From contig OZ034968.1 in assembly GCA_964030785.1 (NCBI GenBank), positions 74,446,427 through 74,510,426 of the forward strand: a DNA stretch of 64,000 bases. The letters run 5' to 3'. Positions 36,292-48,950 of the stretch are shown here, one piece after another. The translations under genes were made by a program, and so were the position numbers. Source of the stretch: Siderastrea siderea (taxonomy: Eukaryota; Cnidaria; Anthozoa; Scleractinia; Rhizangiidae). How positions within the stretch are numbered: the first letter of the stretch is position 1; the number at the start of each line of letters is the position of its first letter. The notes beneath the pieces were generated by a model. It made no database searches. It was not told the origin of the DNA and was given only the letters and a program-made list of their open reading frames with translations.

Positions 36292-39200
36292 ATGTTTGAA
36301 GAATTGCTTCGACAATTTGCTTCGGAAAAAATTGGAAAGTGTCTTTACCCTCTTCCTGATGGCAGCAAAGAATCAGTAAAGCTGCTTAGGCTGATGGTGA
36401 AGAGACGGAGGTCACTTTTTACGCGGCCATTGAAAAAAAGCGAATTAACCTTTGTCGGAGGATTGGAAAAGTTTGTGCCGCTGGGCGAGGTAAACAACTT
36501 TCTGGATTCCCTAAAGTTGCACACCAAGAAAGACGATAATCTAATGCTTTCGGGATGTGAGGAGAATGGGGCTGCGAGGTAAATGATTTAATTTTACTTT
36601 GTGACTTGCAAAAATTTAAATTGAATATTTACATGTAAGAAAGTGATATAGCGTCTAAATGATAGACAGGCCATTTTTACGATGGCGACATTTTACTACA
36701 ACTACAGCAATCTTCAGTTGACTTCGTTGTTGATTACGAGTAATCTTAATGAGTTGGGGAGTGTTGCGTTACTAAGATCCCTGACTCATTCATTGTTTTC
36801 AGGAAAGAAAGCAAAAGATAACAAATGAATTTTTCTGATTCAAAAAATTGTATAGCTTCCCCATGTACCCATTTCGTAAACACTTTGGTGCTCATTTCTG
36901 ATAGATCTGAGATAAAACAGCGTAGCGTGTCGTCACGTGGCCTCCAACAGTTCGGATGGTCTACATGTGGTATAATACACTGATGCAGTGGAAAAAACTC
37001 TTTCGGTTAGGATGAGAACGATCGAATGAATCTGGCCAGAGTTACACCTAGTCGTTTTTGCTTGCAGAGTCAACTGCCCTTTCTTGGAAAAATTTCCCCC
37101 TTTCCTCATCGTTAGTGTGGAAACTTTTCAAACACGAGGCAGCCGAAAAATTGTGAACCATAACTGTAACAAAAGACAAATCGAAAAGACAAATCGAAAC
37201 CAATCAGTGCGAAGATCTGACATCGGAACTGCTCACGGAACTCGAGAGCTGGTCGCCTCCAGCGAACTCGGTCGGCACATCGCTTGAATTCGTAGCATTT
37301 GGCAGCGGTCCCGACGCCAAATATAGCAGAGCTAGTGCCTTCTGGTTTTTCTGTCGGCGGATCTGTGCAAATTTTTGAAAAATCGTGCACGTTGTAAGGG
37401 AAAGCACCAAATTTGGCACAGATGAAGCTTCATCTAACTATTAAATGTTGTTTTAAGAATGGTTTTGTGTCAGTGAAATTGAATAAAAGCATCTTAGTGG
37501 AGTAAGCCTCGCCTGGAAAGGCCTTTTTACCTTTGAGCCTCGTTTTCATGATGTTTGGCGATCCATGCCTCCATATCAGAATTTTTCACTACATTACAGA
37601 ATTCATCTCCGCCAAATTTGGTGCTTTCTTGACAAAGTGCACGATTTTTCACATATCCGCCTGACTATTTTGCGGCGTTCCGAAGACATTTTTCTAGGAA
37701 AAACACCCATGTTTATCCGTGTTCAAGTCGCGATCGATAAACAGCTGGCATTTTAATTGTCACGTGAGAAGACATAAGTACAAATAAATAAAGCAAACCC
37801 TAATTTTAATGTTCACTTTAATGGTTTTTAGTTTCTGCTTTTAACTTGAGTGATGTTGTGTGAATATTTTTCCTCGCCTATTATGAATGAGTGAAAAGAC
37901 ATGTTAGTAGCTGTAAATTATAACCTTATCAACCTTTCGGCCCAGTGGAGTTATATACTACTCCAGAGGGTAGTATACGACCTCATTTGATCTTTCCATA
38001 CATGCTACATTTCGGAAATTTTGAGCAATTCTGCCAGAGGTACATATAAAACAACAAGTAACGTTTTCTTGCCAAATCGATGGCAAATTTTGCTGAAACT
38101 TTTTCTAAGTGAAATTTTCCACTTTCGTGAAGAGTTAGCCAGACACATTTCCTCATAAAAGAAAGGATATAAAAAAGCTAAAAAAATAAGTAAAAGAAAC
38201 AAATGGAAAGAAACGAAAGAGGAGGAAAAATAAGGATTGATTAGGTTCGTAAAGAAGCAGTCCAAGTTTCGAGTTCTACTCATGCGCCAAAAATAAAAAT
38301 CACCAAAATAATAATGATAATAATATTTATCTAGGGAGCCCACTCGCCTTGGCGGTTTTCAGCGGGGCCCTGCAAATTATAATAAAAATAAAAAATTAAA
38401 AACTAAGAAAAGCGATAAAAATTGATATTGCAATATAAAAAATTATAATAATAATAAAATATAATATATAAAATAAAAAAATTTACTTCAAGTAACACAA
38501 AAAATGTGTATTTTTTAAGAAATTGGCCCTTTTGTGTCCATTTAAATGCAAATGAACACCACAACAGCCAAATCTCAGTTGCATTTTCCAAAAATCTCGG
38601 CGTTAAAGGGTTCAGGGAACTTTAGAGGATGGGTTGATGTAAGAAAACGAATTTTACTTTGGAGTTGCTATGATCACGATACCTAAAAAGATTTCTAAAT
38701 GAGGGAGCAGATCCGCCAGTTGAGCTAAACACTCATAAGAGGGATTTGTTTAAGAGACGTTACATGATATATCATGGCCTTCACGAATAAAAGTTAGATA
38801 AAATAGAGACTAAGGCCCATGCTTTGATTTTGTTGTGTCATTTTTTCTAATTAGCAATGTGCAACTTGGAATAGAGGTAGGAGATTTTGTGGGTGCAAAG
38901 ATAAAGATAAATGAGGAACTTGGACAGTTGGAACTCGGTAAAATGGATCAAGAGTACATCACTGATCCAGACTTACGTCGTATACTGGCCGACACGGAAC
39001 TGGACCGCAACCTGATGAAAAAATTGGAAGGTTGTAATCTGCGTTTGATAACCAAAGTGATCTGCAGCGAACGTCTTGAAGTGAAAGCTGAAAGAGAGAG
39101 GGAGGTATTTTATATAATTTCTCACTACAAAACAGAGAGTCCACGATAGTAAAGAAAAAGGAATAATAAAGAAATTGAAATTATCAACTTGTGTACCTTG

Positions 39201-42200
39201 TTTGTTTCAGTTGTTTTCTTTTGTGTGCAGCCTCAAGCTGATAGACGCTAGCGACAGCACTGTAGTCGTGAGCTGAGCTGTGTTATGCGCGAGGGGATCT
39301 GAGTTATGCTAATTTTTTATACAACAATACTGCAAGGGGAGCAGCTTTTTTACGAAACAGTTTAGAACACTTTGCGAAATCGCCTTAAACTGGTTTCTTA
39401 TTCGCTTCCTTGCAACCAGAATTATCACAAGCGAAAGCTGAATAATTCGTGAATACACTTACCTGCTATAATCCTGAAAAGAAACGATTTCTTGGCAGAA
39501 TTTAACTTCCTTTCGGCTGTTTTTTTGATTATGACAGGTGAGCGGATTCACGAATTATCCAGCTTTCGTTTGTCCCAATTTTGGTTGCAATGAAGCAAAT
39601 AAGAAACCACTGTTTCGTGAAAAAGCTGCTTCACCAGTAGTATTATTATATAAAAAAATAAGCATAACTTAAATCCGCTTGCGCATAAAACAGCTAAGCT
39701 CACTACTACGTACAGCACTGTCGCTAGTGTCTATCAGCTTGAGGTGCACGCAAAAGAAAACAACTGGAAACGAACCAGGTACGCAATTTGATGATTTTAA
39801 TTTCTTTATGAAAATGGTCTGTTGTGGACTCCCTGTGACTATAATCACCCCTGATAATAGCGTTTGTTGTTCACTTATGAAAATACTAACGCCCACGATG
39901 GTTAGGGGGAGGTACCGGAACAGGGAGAGAAGCCGTGTTTGGGGGTAGAAGATTCGGTAAAAGCATCTATAAAGGTTCGAGAGGCAGGACTCATAGCGCT
40001 GGGTGAATTTGAGGTGTGCATCCAATTTTGAAGTCCTTGCGCATGACCACAATATGAAGTTAGCATGGGCCAATCATCCAGACAGTAGAAATACTTTCAA
40101 CCGGGAGCCGCCATGGATTTTTTGGATTTATCATCATCAACCCTTAACACTCCCGGAGGAAGATAGGGCGGCGTCCACAAGAAATCACCAACTCATGCAA
40201 TTCCCTGCTAACGTCCCACGAACAGCCCTGTCCATTCAAGTCTTTTACATGAAACAGAGTAAGTGGAGGATCTCCAGTTGTTCCCTGGGTGAACTCCTGC
40301 GGATGGTAGTCCAACTCCTTTCTCACCACGTTGTTGTATATCTTCTGAGAGTGCAGCCAATCCAGTGCCATTTCCTGCGTCTTATTGATGTCACTATGGT
40401 TAGTCTTTCTTAACAGCTCTTCGTTACTGATTACTTTGGGCCACCAGACTTCAAGATAGATCGCAGACAAAAACTTGAAGCTTACTGTGGAGTCCCTTAG
40501 TTTAGCGAGCGTCAGGTTTTACAACCGTAAAAAGGAACGGACTTAAAGGGACTATGTCACGCTACTTTTGTATCTTTTTTAAAAGCTAAAAGTGTCTTTG
40601 CATCAACTAAATTCCAAAAATAATGGCCTAGCTTTGTTATTAAAGTCTATCTTACAGTACTGAACTATTACCTGTCGTCTGTTGCTACCGATGGCAAGGA
40701 TGCAAATGGATTGAAACTTGAAAGCCCAATTTTTTCAAGTTTTGACGCTATGTTCTTAAAAACCTCCAAAAAACTATTATGGTTAGCTGTCGCTAATAGA
40801 ATTCATTTGATATCTTCTTCATAGTATTACAGGAGCACTTTGTGCATGAGTAAAGACACTAGGTAATGATTTTAGCAAAATCCTCGTGACGTAGCCCCCT
40901 TAAACGTTTGTTTTAAATATCCTAAACTTGGAGATTATAGAGAGCTGCCTCGAGAGCCACACTGGCTGTAGAGCCCTAAATGCATGCCTAGCCTTGCCAA
41001 ACCTAACACTGATATCTTTGTCTGTTCCATCATCTGAGATGACGACATACCTCAGGTAACAAAACTTGTCTACTGTTTCAATGTCTTTACCTCCAAGTGA
41101 CTGCTCACTATCTCATCAACCTTAGTAGTTTGGTTTTCCAGTTGGAAACACTGATATTCATTCCCAATTTGTTAGCAACTAATTCAAGCTTTTCTGTCTT
41201 CGTTTCCGTCTGGTTGTGCGTTGCAGACATTAAACACGAATCAGAAATAAAGATTACTATCTACTACTACTACAACTATCAGCAAAAACTAACTGAAGAT
41301 GGTCCGTGCGGGTCCACTGAATCCCTGGAGTAAGGTGCTCAAATTTACTAGTGCGACTGTGCATGTGATGATACGCACAGTTATTAATTTTGTACCGCCG
41401 GCAGTCTGCACACAAGCGACGAGTATTCGATGGATTATAAACCGTAAACTTTTAAGCAAATGGCTTGCCGTCAAAATGGGTTAAATTCACCATCAAAATA
41501 ATACCCTCACTCTCCATCACCCATCCTCCCCAACCCCCAACACTGGGATGTAGTATTGTATTATTAACTTTTCATTTATGTTCTTGTTGTTGTTGTTGTT
41601 GTTTTTTGGAAGTTTGAGGCGGAAGGAGGAGTCCAATTACCAGAGTTACTTGCCCCACTTGCCCAATTGAAGGGACATGTTAAAGTGAATAAGCGTCCTC
41701 CAAGGATAGCGACGAGGGGCATGCGTGGTCCACTGCTCCTTAAATGTCACCCAGTGGTTTACGACGTGGACACCAACCGACTGAGACTTCCCCACTTTAT
41801 GGATTGTCGTGTCCGTAGAGTCACAAAGGAAGAAGATTATGATGAAGAAGAGTACGAAAACACTGTGATAGGCGGAGGGGAAAGTGATTGGGCAGGTACG
41901 GCTATATTTGGATAGAATATGAATAACTCTGACCGTTACGGAAATACTCTAAAATTTCCCGATTCGGTTCAAACTCGCTAACATTCTTCAATTGACTTTC
42001 GGAACAGGTCTCTAAATATCTTCACTAGGTTTCCAGTACGGCTTCAAAGATACTTTAATAGAAGAACTTGGAGACCTTCTGAAACCTTTAAGTAATATGT
42101 AAGAGATGCTATTTCAAACTCTGTCTAATGGAAGTACCATTGCTGCACCCTGTTTCTCGTCTTATTAAACCCGTATAACTTTCGTTAAATCAGAACTGTG

Positions 42201-45200
42201 CATATAGTATTGTGTTCAGTTGACTGAATACAATTGCTTATTAAATACCAAGTCTTCACATTTACTATCTAAAGGTCTACACAGACGAGAGGCTCCTCCC
42301 TGATACTTATAGTCCTGGACACCAAGTCCCTCTGTGTAAACCACACAATTTCTTTTAAAAATGTAGCATTGGGGACTAAAATGTCCTCCTCGCAACTTCT
42401 CTTAAGATTTCAAACTGGTTTGAATTCGTGCCACTAGTCGCAGGACTTGTTGTGCTTGTTCCCTCGTGCGCAATGTTCGTTTGACAAGTTTTTGTGACCA
42501 AATGAAAAAAGTCGACCAGGGAAAAACCAAACCGGTTTGTATTTGCGACCAGACAGCTCGTGTTAACACTACTGGGACTTTTCTCTGCAACTACTGCCCC
42601 TGACTTGTTCTTCCGTGTGGCCGTGTGCGCGACTTTTTGCAGTGACTAGGCCTGCGACTAGTCCCTCTTGTTTACTGACGTCAGGTACAGATCTAGAGTT
42701 TATACCCAAAAGCAAAATGCTACGCCAAAAAATCGGCAAAAACCGTGTCAAAAATTAACGGGAATACCGAAATCGTAGTAAGCTTGAAATCATCCGTACC
42801 GGGAGCTGTTTAATAATGACCACAACCGTCCTACTATAAAGAATACTTTTTCTGCCAAATATCGTCGTCGAGAGCGTTAAAAAACCGCATGCCACAGGGC
42901 TATTGGAAACCGAAATACCGCAATCGCAAACCTGATCTCCCTCTCCGAGCGGTATTGGTTTTTCTCGATACAAGCTGCTCAAAATCCATCGTGATATTTC
43001 GACAATTGTATGATTTAGGCTACTGAGATCTATCTTAAACCAGTAGTAGAAATTAGCCTTTTTCTCTTCATATTAGATGACTTTACAGACGAGGATAGTA
43101 GGATTCTGGAGAAAATAAAGAAATTAGTTCTGATACCCACCAAGAACAGAGAAGAGCGTAAAGTGCGGATCAACAAGTATCTGAATTGGGTAAAAGAGAA
43201 CACGACGATTATACAGTCACGATATAACTTAACACACGCTAGTTCACGCCGTGTTGACTTTTGTTGGTCAATGGTCACTGAATTATGTTTGTAACTAAAC
43301 ATTGCTGAATAAATAAATTCGATTACTTGGTACACGTAAAAACATTAACAGTAAAAACAGAATTAACACAGCACCAACGTCACCGACAACCAATGACAAT
43401 AACCGTAACTGAAATAACGACAACAACGAAAACATTTGTTTCAGCCAACAAAATCGAACATGCTAGAACTATTTTAACGTAATATAACCAGTTAGGTCTC
43501 AGTACTTGATATGGTCAGTATAAATAGATATAACTGTATGGTTAGAATTTTTACAGTATTTGTATGAGGGCCACTAGGTTGCTAGAGCGATGCGCTATGT
43601 AGTGTTATTTGTAAAATGGGTGACTGATTGATTGATTTTACGGTTTTTTTGTGTGTGAATGTCTTATATTAAGACTGGTACTAGAGACTCAATAAATATA
43701 TAGCCTTGTAGGCAAATGAGTCAAGTCTCGGCGCCAGCTTGCAAAGGCCTTAAATAAAATTATGACATTCTACAATTACCGTTTATAGTTATTAAAAAAC
43801 CTGTTTATACTTATTATGGCTTGTAAGTGAACCACTGTATGTCTGAAATATAAATGCCGTAACAGTTGTTTTTTATTCATTTTTTCATAGTTTAAAGAAG
43901 CATTAACTGAAGGTGAAAAGAAATTGAAGGTCAGTAAGCCTCTCACTGACGAAGACTGTGATTTTCTTCAAGCTATTCATGTCGCAGCCCTTCCAAGTGA
44001 GGACATAGTGGACCTGGAATCTTTTCCAGATGAAAAGCTTCAAGGATATGCAATTGCGTTTAAGTTTATCTCTAGTAAGAATTTCTTGTAATACCGAAAA
44101 TTTCCAGACTTAAGATTCCCGAATAGAAAACGGAAGTTGTAAGTAAGAGTACGAAGAGAATTTAGTTTCCAGAGCACTCGGTTCATCCTGAAGCATACAC
44201 AGTAGGTTTGCAAAGTGGTATTCGTACTGAAAGTCGTACGCGTAACGCGTACTCCGATCTAAATGTTTCTTATCCTGGACATCATTGTTTTTTATCCTTA
44301 ACGACAAAAAGCTGTGGTTGTAGCAAAAATACCAAGAGCACTGGACAGAAGTGAGGGGAACAACAAATTTTCCTTAAAATGTTCACCGATCTCTTTTGCG
44401 GAGGTTCTTTTGGTGTTGACATAGCCAGTTAAGGACGGTGCCTCCTTTTGGTACTGCGCACACGTTCTGCGCATCTCAGGTCTGGTGTTAAGGCATTTGC
44501 CTGATACTGACAAAGGTATTTTGGTGCGGTTTATGACTATGTGGAAAAAGAAGATCTTAGCAAAGCTTTCATAATTCAAAAAGAAAATTGGGGGTAGCCA
44601 TGCATTTTTCAGAGATAACTGAGTTTAAATTTGGAAAGAAATTGCCTTTCATTCTTTGTATTTTAAATATAAAGATTTTTTAGAGTAATGGTTGCTTAAT
44701 TATCTGTGAAAAATGCGTGGCTACCCACATTTTTCGTTTTAGATTCCAATAACCTCTGGTAACATCTGCTTTTTCCCCATGGTCATAACCTTTGCAAAAA
44801 TACCTCTGCATTAGGATGCACCGTCCTTAAACGTGGTTTGAAAGTGCATGCAGTCTTGTAGGCTTTTGACACTCATTGGACTGAATTTTGTACATGGCAC
44901 CACATTTCTGATCATCACGGTCAGGGAAATTTGAATTTACAAGCTGCAATTGCCAGCTCAAAGGTGATTACTTACTGATTTCTGTAAGCCCTTAGATGCG
45001 CAGAAGGCAACACTTTACTAAGAATCACTCACACTACCAAGTCTCCACATTTTATGGTCCAGTTGTAGCGCTTCTTTCTAAACCAGCTCAGCCTCCTTCA
45101 GCTGATTGTAACGGTAAAAAATGATCAAAATACTGGTTGCCCATGCTTCATTCTGTTACAGCACTTAACCCCCAGTGACACGCGATTTCGTTTACCACGA

Positions 45201-45371
45201 TTCAACTCGTCATAGTTTTGTGTAAAACGTGAGAGTGATAAATATAATGCGCCAACATGATTGCCTTTTCACTATCAGTCATTGATGTTAATCCCCTCAA
45301 TAGATCTCTCTGATGAAGCATGGGATGAAGTTGAGAAGGCCTGGACAGAATCAAAACAAGATCAAGAGTAA
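36292..45371 (+). CDS. Gasdermin-like pore-forming protein
   Basis: Six exons join in phase to 394 codons plus stop: 36292-36578, 38855-39104, 41613-41895, 43077-43189, 43891-44074, 45304-45371. The start fits the gasdermin N-domain: M-F, a basic VKRRRSLFTRP block near residues 36-46 (compare the VKKKR/VVKKKRC stretch of gasdermin E and pejvakin), then LGQLELGK, a DLRRIL helix and LRLITKVICSERLEV. Family role: the N-domain binds acidic lipids and makes membrane pores after a protease cuts the linker to an inhibitory C-domain. Residues about 250-285 form an acidic linker (EEDYDEEEYE) with a caspase-like D-F-T-D at 275-278. The helical, acidic end (43.9-45.4 kb) would be a short C-domain. Total length is below gasdermin E (~496 aa), and the C-domain match is weak. 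A splice acceptor ends right at the ATG, so a leader exon lies upstream. No close AATAAA was seen. Family call from pattern, not alignment. Confidence 0.62.
37352..37661. repeat. Inverted-repeat element in gasdermin-like intron 1
   Basis: GCGGATCTGTG..AAAAATCGTGCAC..GGAAAGCACCAAATTTGGC (37356-37412) is mirrored by GCCAAATTTGGTGCTTTC..GTGCACGATTTTTCACATATCCGC (37611-37660). The arms are about 55-60 bp with a spacer of about 190 bases, and no target duplication is clear. Confidence 0.6.
39193..39782. mobile_element. 590-bp palindromic element in gasdermin-like intron 2
   Basis: Nearly the whole element is an inverted repeat around about 39490. GTACCTTGTTTGTTTCAGTT at the left matches the complement of the right end. 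CTCAAGCTGATAGAC, TTATGCGC, GAAACAGT and GAAAGCTGAATAATTCGTGAA blocks have mirror partners across the axis. It would fold into a long hairpin in the pre-mRNA. No protein is encoded. It lies 90 bases after exon 2. Confidence 0.65.
40085..41190 (-). mobile_element. Degraded LINE fragment, minus strand, interrupted by a MITE
   Basis: On the minus strand, about 41090-40915 reads FCYLRYVVISDDGTDKDISVRFGKAR-like sequence. 40470-40390 reads WWPKVISNEELLRKTNHSDI followed by MALDWLHSQ. These match the region downstream of the reverse transcriptase in LINE-type elements common in cnidarian genomes (the core ...FCYLG..I..DG....DI..RI.KA...F and ...I.N..L...T......I pattern). The intervening coding is missing, and the frame is broken. 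It sits in intron 2 of the gasdermin-like gene. Confidence 0.6.
40543..40902. mobile_element. 360-bp MITE inside the LINE fragment
   Basis: TTAAAGGGACTATGTCACG at the left and CGTGACGTAGCCCCCTTAA at the right form imperfect terminal inverted repeats. Both ends carry TTAA, which could be a TTAA target duplication as used by piggyBac-type elements, or simply part of the repeat. The inside is noncoding. Confidence 0.55.
44429..44830. mobile_element. 400-bp MITE with a second inverted repeat inside, gasdermin-like intron 5
   Basis: The outer ends are TTAAGGACGGTGCCTCC (44429) and GGATGCACCGTCCTTAA (ends 44830). An inner inverted pair lies at 44578-44743 (GGGGGTAGCCATGCATTTTTC / GAAAAATGCGTGGCTACCC). 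This gives nested stem-loops or an insertion of one element in another. Confidence 0.6.
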
Positions 45372-46453
45372 AGCAAATCAAGGATGCATGCAGCATGTTA
45401 ACATTGTTAAAGCCTAAGATGGCCTTTTGAGCAAACGTTGTCGCTGTGACAAGTCATCATTCTTCACAACACTGTGATTAATATTAAAAGTGCTCTAGAT
45501 TTTCTGGTATAGTGTATCCATCTAATTTTTAAAATTGTTTCTTTGAGCTTTAGATGGGGCGTTACTACGTAGTTTGCTGGCTGTAACAGAACACCATTTT
45601 CAAATTTTTTCAGAGGTGGTTGCACGAGCGGTAGCCGAGATAGGAGAGAATCCGGGAGAACTCATCATGTTTCTAAGTATAAGTGAATGCGATGAGCAAT
45701 GCACTTAAAGGTCACTTATTTTAGTTTTTAGGAAAGGTCCCACTTTAAGAATTGCAAACAATAATGAATACTTTGTAGCTTTTTTAGTATAGCGACTAAA
45801 CAAATCATGGTTTTTGAGTGATGTTTGTTCATGTGATAAGTGACTAGGGGTGTAGCACTAGAATCCCATATGATGTTATCTTTTTCATAAACAAGTCGCC
45901 ATGTGTAGGTTTCAGGACTCGCCACAAAACTTTTTTTTTTTTCAGTTTTCGAGGGTGTTCACTTTACGCCAGACCCGCCCTTTTAAGACTTGAAAGGCTT
46001 TCCAAGAAGTTGCCCTTCAATATGATTTCCCGATTATGGGCAGATAGTTTTTTAAGATTGTAATGCAAAAATTTGTTAGGTCTGAGAAGTACAAAGTGAT
46101 ACTGAGTAATGCTGACTAAACCGCTTTTTCTCCTCGTTAATTGTGCGACTTAATGTCAAGTAGCAGAGCCAAACTTCCTTGAAAGGTCGGACCTGGAGTG
46201 AAAAGAAGGGTCCTGGAATGAAAATTTTTCAGTATTGAAAATGCGGAAGTTAAAGCCCTTTATTATCAAAAGAAGTTCAATACATAAAATCTACACTGAT
46301 TTATTTAGCTTTCAGGAAATGTATACTTTATTGGCGTTAGCGCTAATAGTTTGCGCACAATTTCAGTTGGAGTGCAAACATAGATTTTAACCAACACTCC
46401 ACTTTCGAGTTCACCAAGACCGCTGGATACAAAGCCAAAAGATACATTTGTTA

Positions 46454-46976
46454 ACAGGGTTAGTCTCGCTCTGAAGTAAAACATTCACAAATACCAGCGA
46501 CAAGATGGACTATTCACAACTTTGTGTATTGTTTTATTTAAAGGAGAAGGTCACTCCAGAAACGGTGTATTTTTGAAACCCCCAATAAAAAGATAACACT
46601 AAGTTGAGTTACTGACCGTGGTTTTAGCTTTTAAAGTCCATCGATCCCACTGAAATTCCTCTCCAAAGAGGGCCAGAATTCAACACTGCGCGCCGCCACT
46701 TTGAATCGTACTTGGCAGCCTGGCCGCTTGTCCGTGACGTCGTATCGTACAACGAGACCAGCGGTCCGGCAACGTGGGCTCGTTTCCAAATGGCGGCGCG
46801 CAGTGGGATCGGATGTACTTTAGAAGCTAAAACCACGGTCAGTAACTCAATCTAGTGTTATCTTTTTATTAACAATTTCAAAAAATACACCGTTTATGAA
46901 GTGACCTCCTTTAAAAATTAACCACTTCCCTGCTAGTATTTGTGCATATTTTACTTCAGAGCGAGACTAACCCTGT
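46454..46976. mobile_element. Outer palindromic element (523 bp)
   Basis: ACAGGGTTAGTCTCGCTCTG at 46454 is mirrored by CAGAGCGAGACTAACCCTGT ending at 46976. The arms run about 45 bases through AAGTAAAA and CACAAATAC. Its centre is occupied by the inner element at 46543-46909, whose flanks do not continue the outer symmetry, so this is a nest rather than one hairpin. Confidence 0.65.
46543..46909. mobile_element. Inner palindromic MITE (367 bp) flanked by TTTAAA
   Basis: GGAGAAGGTCACTCCAGAAA / its mirrored GAAGTGACCTCC, then CGGTGTATTTTTGAAA, AAAAAGATAACACTA, GAGTTACTGACCGTGG and GTTTTAGCTT all have inverted partners. TTTAAA lies on both sides (46537-46542, 46910-46915). The centre contains GCGGCGCGC-type sequence. 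Confidence 0.7.
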
Positions 46977-47639
46977 AAAAATGCGTCTTTTGTCTTTAAA
47001 AGCTTTAAAACTCTTTTTATTTTTAAATAAGTGTTAATAATATCCACTACGTGCTACTACTGATTGGCATAAATCATTTAGACAATCAAAGCAATTATAT
47101 TTAAAAAACCTATATTTCTTTGAAAAGCCAAAGTTTTAGGAGTTTGTGTTTTGCGAATTTTGGATCTGGTTTCTTTAATTCTAGAGTTAAAGCCTTGAGT
47201 GTTTCTTCTTTCGCTTCACTTGATAAGTATTTGGGCAAATTCTAAGGTCGTGTTATTCTCGGTCAGAAGGCAATGTACGCTATAATATGAACACAAATTT
47301 CAGCAATTTTAACAGAAATTCTCCGATTTTTTCATGCTGGTTTTCCGGCTACTAACAATTTATTTCATTTGAGTCACGTCCATTTACAATGCTACTATAC
47401 ACATCGTTCAGAGGCGGATCCAGGGGTGCCCCCCCCTCCTAGGCCCAGGGACGTTTGCTTCCGGCCCCCTTGTCCTTACAACCCCCCTCCCTTTCAGAAA
47501 GTCCTGGATCCGCCCAGCTGTTTATATACCGGCGCGTGTTTTGTTTAGGGGCGTTTGAAGTCTTTACTCTATACTTAAAGTCAAGGCTTACCTTGAACTG
47601 CTACCCAGTCTGTATTTCTGAGTGAATCGGTCGAGTAAC

Positions 47640-48130
47640 AAAAACGTCAGGCGGCGAGTGTGCGAGGCTTACGCGTAAAAATCCATGCTTTCGACGTTTC
47701 GTGCCTTGTGAGTATCCAGGGCGATTCGAATGTCCCCCTGCAATTTTTAAGAGAAGAAGCAGCTGTTTTACAGTTTAGGGGAACACATTTAACTTTCCTA
47801 ATGCATCGTTTTTTGCGAGGATTAAATTTCCTCACAACGGAGAATTTTCAGGAACACTTTTAATTACTTGTGCATGAGAAGAAAACGGACGATATTTGTA
47901 ATGTGCAGGTCGACCAAAAATACCTTTTTGGGCAAACTTGCAATGTTCTGAATGAACACGTAGCGAAATCATAAGGAAATAAAATCGTTATGGAAAAGAA
48001 GGTATTGAGTTGATTCAGTAACATTCAGGAATTTCCCCCTCTGTTCCTAGAGCTTTTCTTTTCTTCTGGCTCGAAATTGAGCTGCAAATCGTATGAGGAG
48101 AAAGAAAACAAAATCTCGGATGAGAGTAGA
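47640..48130. repeat. Dispersed repeat, copy B (uninterrupted)
   Basis: This matches copy A at 30.4-32.4 kb block for block but lacks its two insertions. The 47.82 kb and 47.96 kb positions give the pre-insertion sequence. A 67-codon frame at 47660-47863 exists in this copy; copy A does not keep it open, so coding is unlikely. Confidence 0.65.
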
Positions 48131-48149
48131 AATTTTTTTGGGGACGTAA

Positions 48150-48950
48150 AATTTTCTCCAGATTGGAGGTGGTTATGGGTGTTTGACTTTAGGATACTAG
48201 TTCCAACTAAAAAGAAATGCACTCTGTGCAAAGCTAACCACTGTTAACCACTACTAACCACTGCTGCACCAAATCAAAGCGAACGTAATCACATGTTCAG
48301 CCTATCAGGAACGAAACCTTTGCAGACCTCTGAAACCTGACTCGGTGACACTGTCGCGTAATTTTTTACTTGCGTGCCAGGAGCGGGCGCTTGTATTATA
48401 GTGTCAACTCATTTGTGCGACCGTAACTGCAAAGCGTAAAAGATAAAAGATAGAGTTGATTTTGCCCTAATTAATTCTGATCATTGCCAAACTTAAGCGA
48501 AAAAATAGAAATAGAAAAAAGTCACCAAAAACGGAAAGGGGTGACAATACCTGAACGGTTATGCTCTTGGCCGCTAAAAACGTTTAGGTTGAAAGATGAA
48601 GAAAAGTTGGATCAAATAGTATTGTATTACTTAAAAAGTATTCTTGAGGAATTCCGATGCTCTTTGACTCAGCGCTCTTTTGATAATTTTTACGGTTTTT
48701 TTTTTCGCTCGCGCCTAAGTCAGTAAAACATTTTGCCAAAAATTTCTTGCATTGTGTTCATCACACCTGTTCGCGTGCTTGACTTTGTTTCGCGGCAAAT
48801 GTCCTAACTCGCCTGCCATTGGTCGACAGATGACCAATCACAGTTGAGCAAACATTGGTGCAGTTTCAACGCCGCGCAGCGAGTCTCGCATAGAAAGCAG
48901 ACATTTTGTTTTGTCCTGCTCAAATGTGGGCAGCGAGATTATATTATAAA
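48150..48950. other. Upstream region of the LDB gene
   Basis: No coding exon. It contains CTAACCACTG repeats (48235-48265) and ends in an AT-rich TTATATTATAAAC (48939-48951) just ahead of the probable leader exon, which might act as a TATA-like element. Confidence 0.35.

Noticed and set aside
37112..37390. 92-codon minus-strand frame in gasdermin-like intron 1
   Set aside because: It overlaps the arm of an inverted repeat, has no splice support, and its composition is not protein-like.
38680..38735. tRNA-like TTAGCTCAACTGGCGGATC on the minus strand
   Set aside because: Only an A-box-like arm is present; no B box or full cloverleaf follows.
36292..45371. Pejvakin instead of gasdermin for the six-exon gene
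   Set aside because: The zinc-finger-like cysteine-rich C-terminus of pejvakin is absent; the C-terminal part is acidic and helical.
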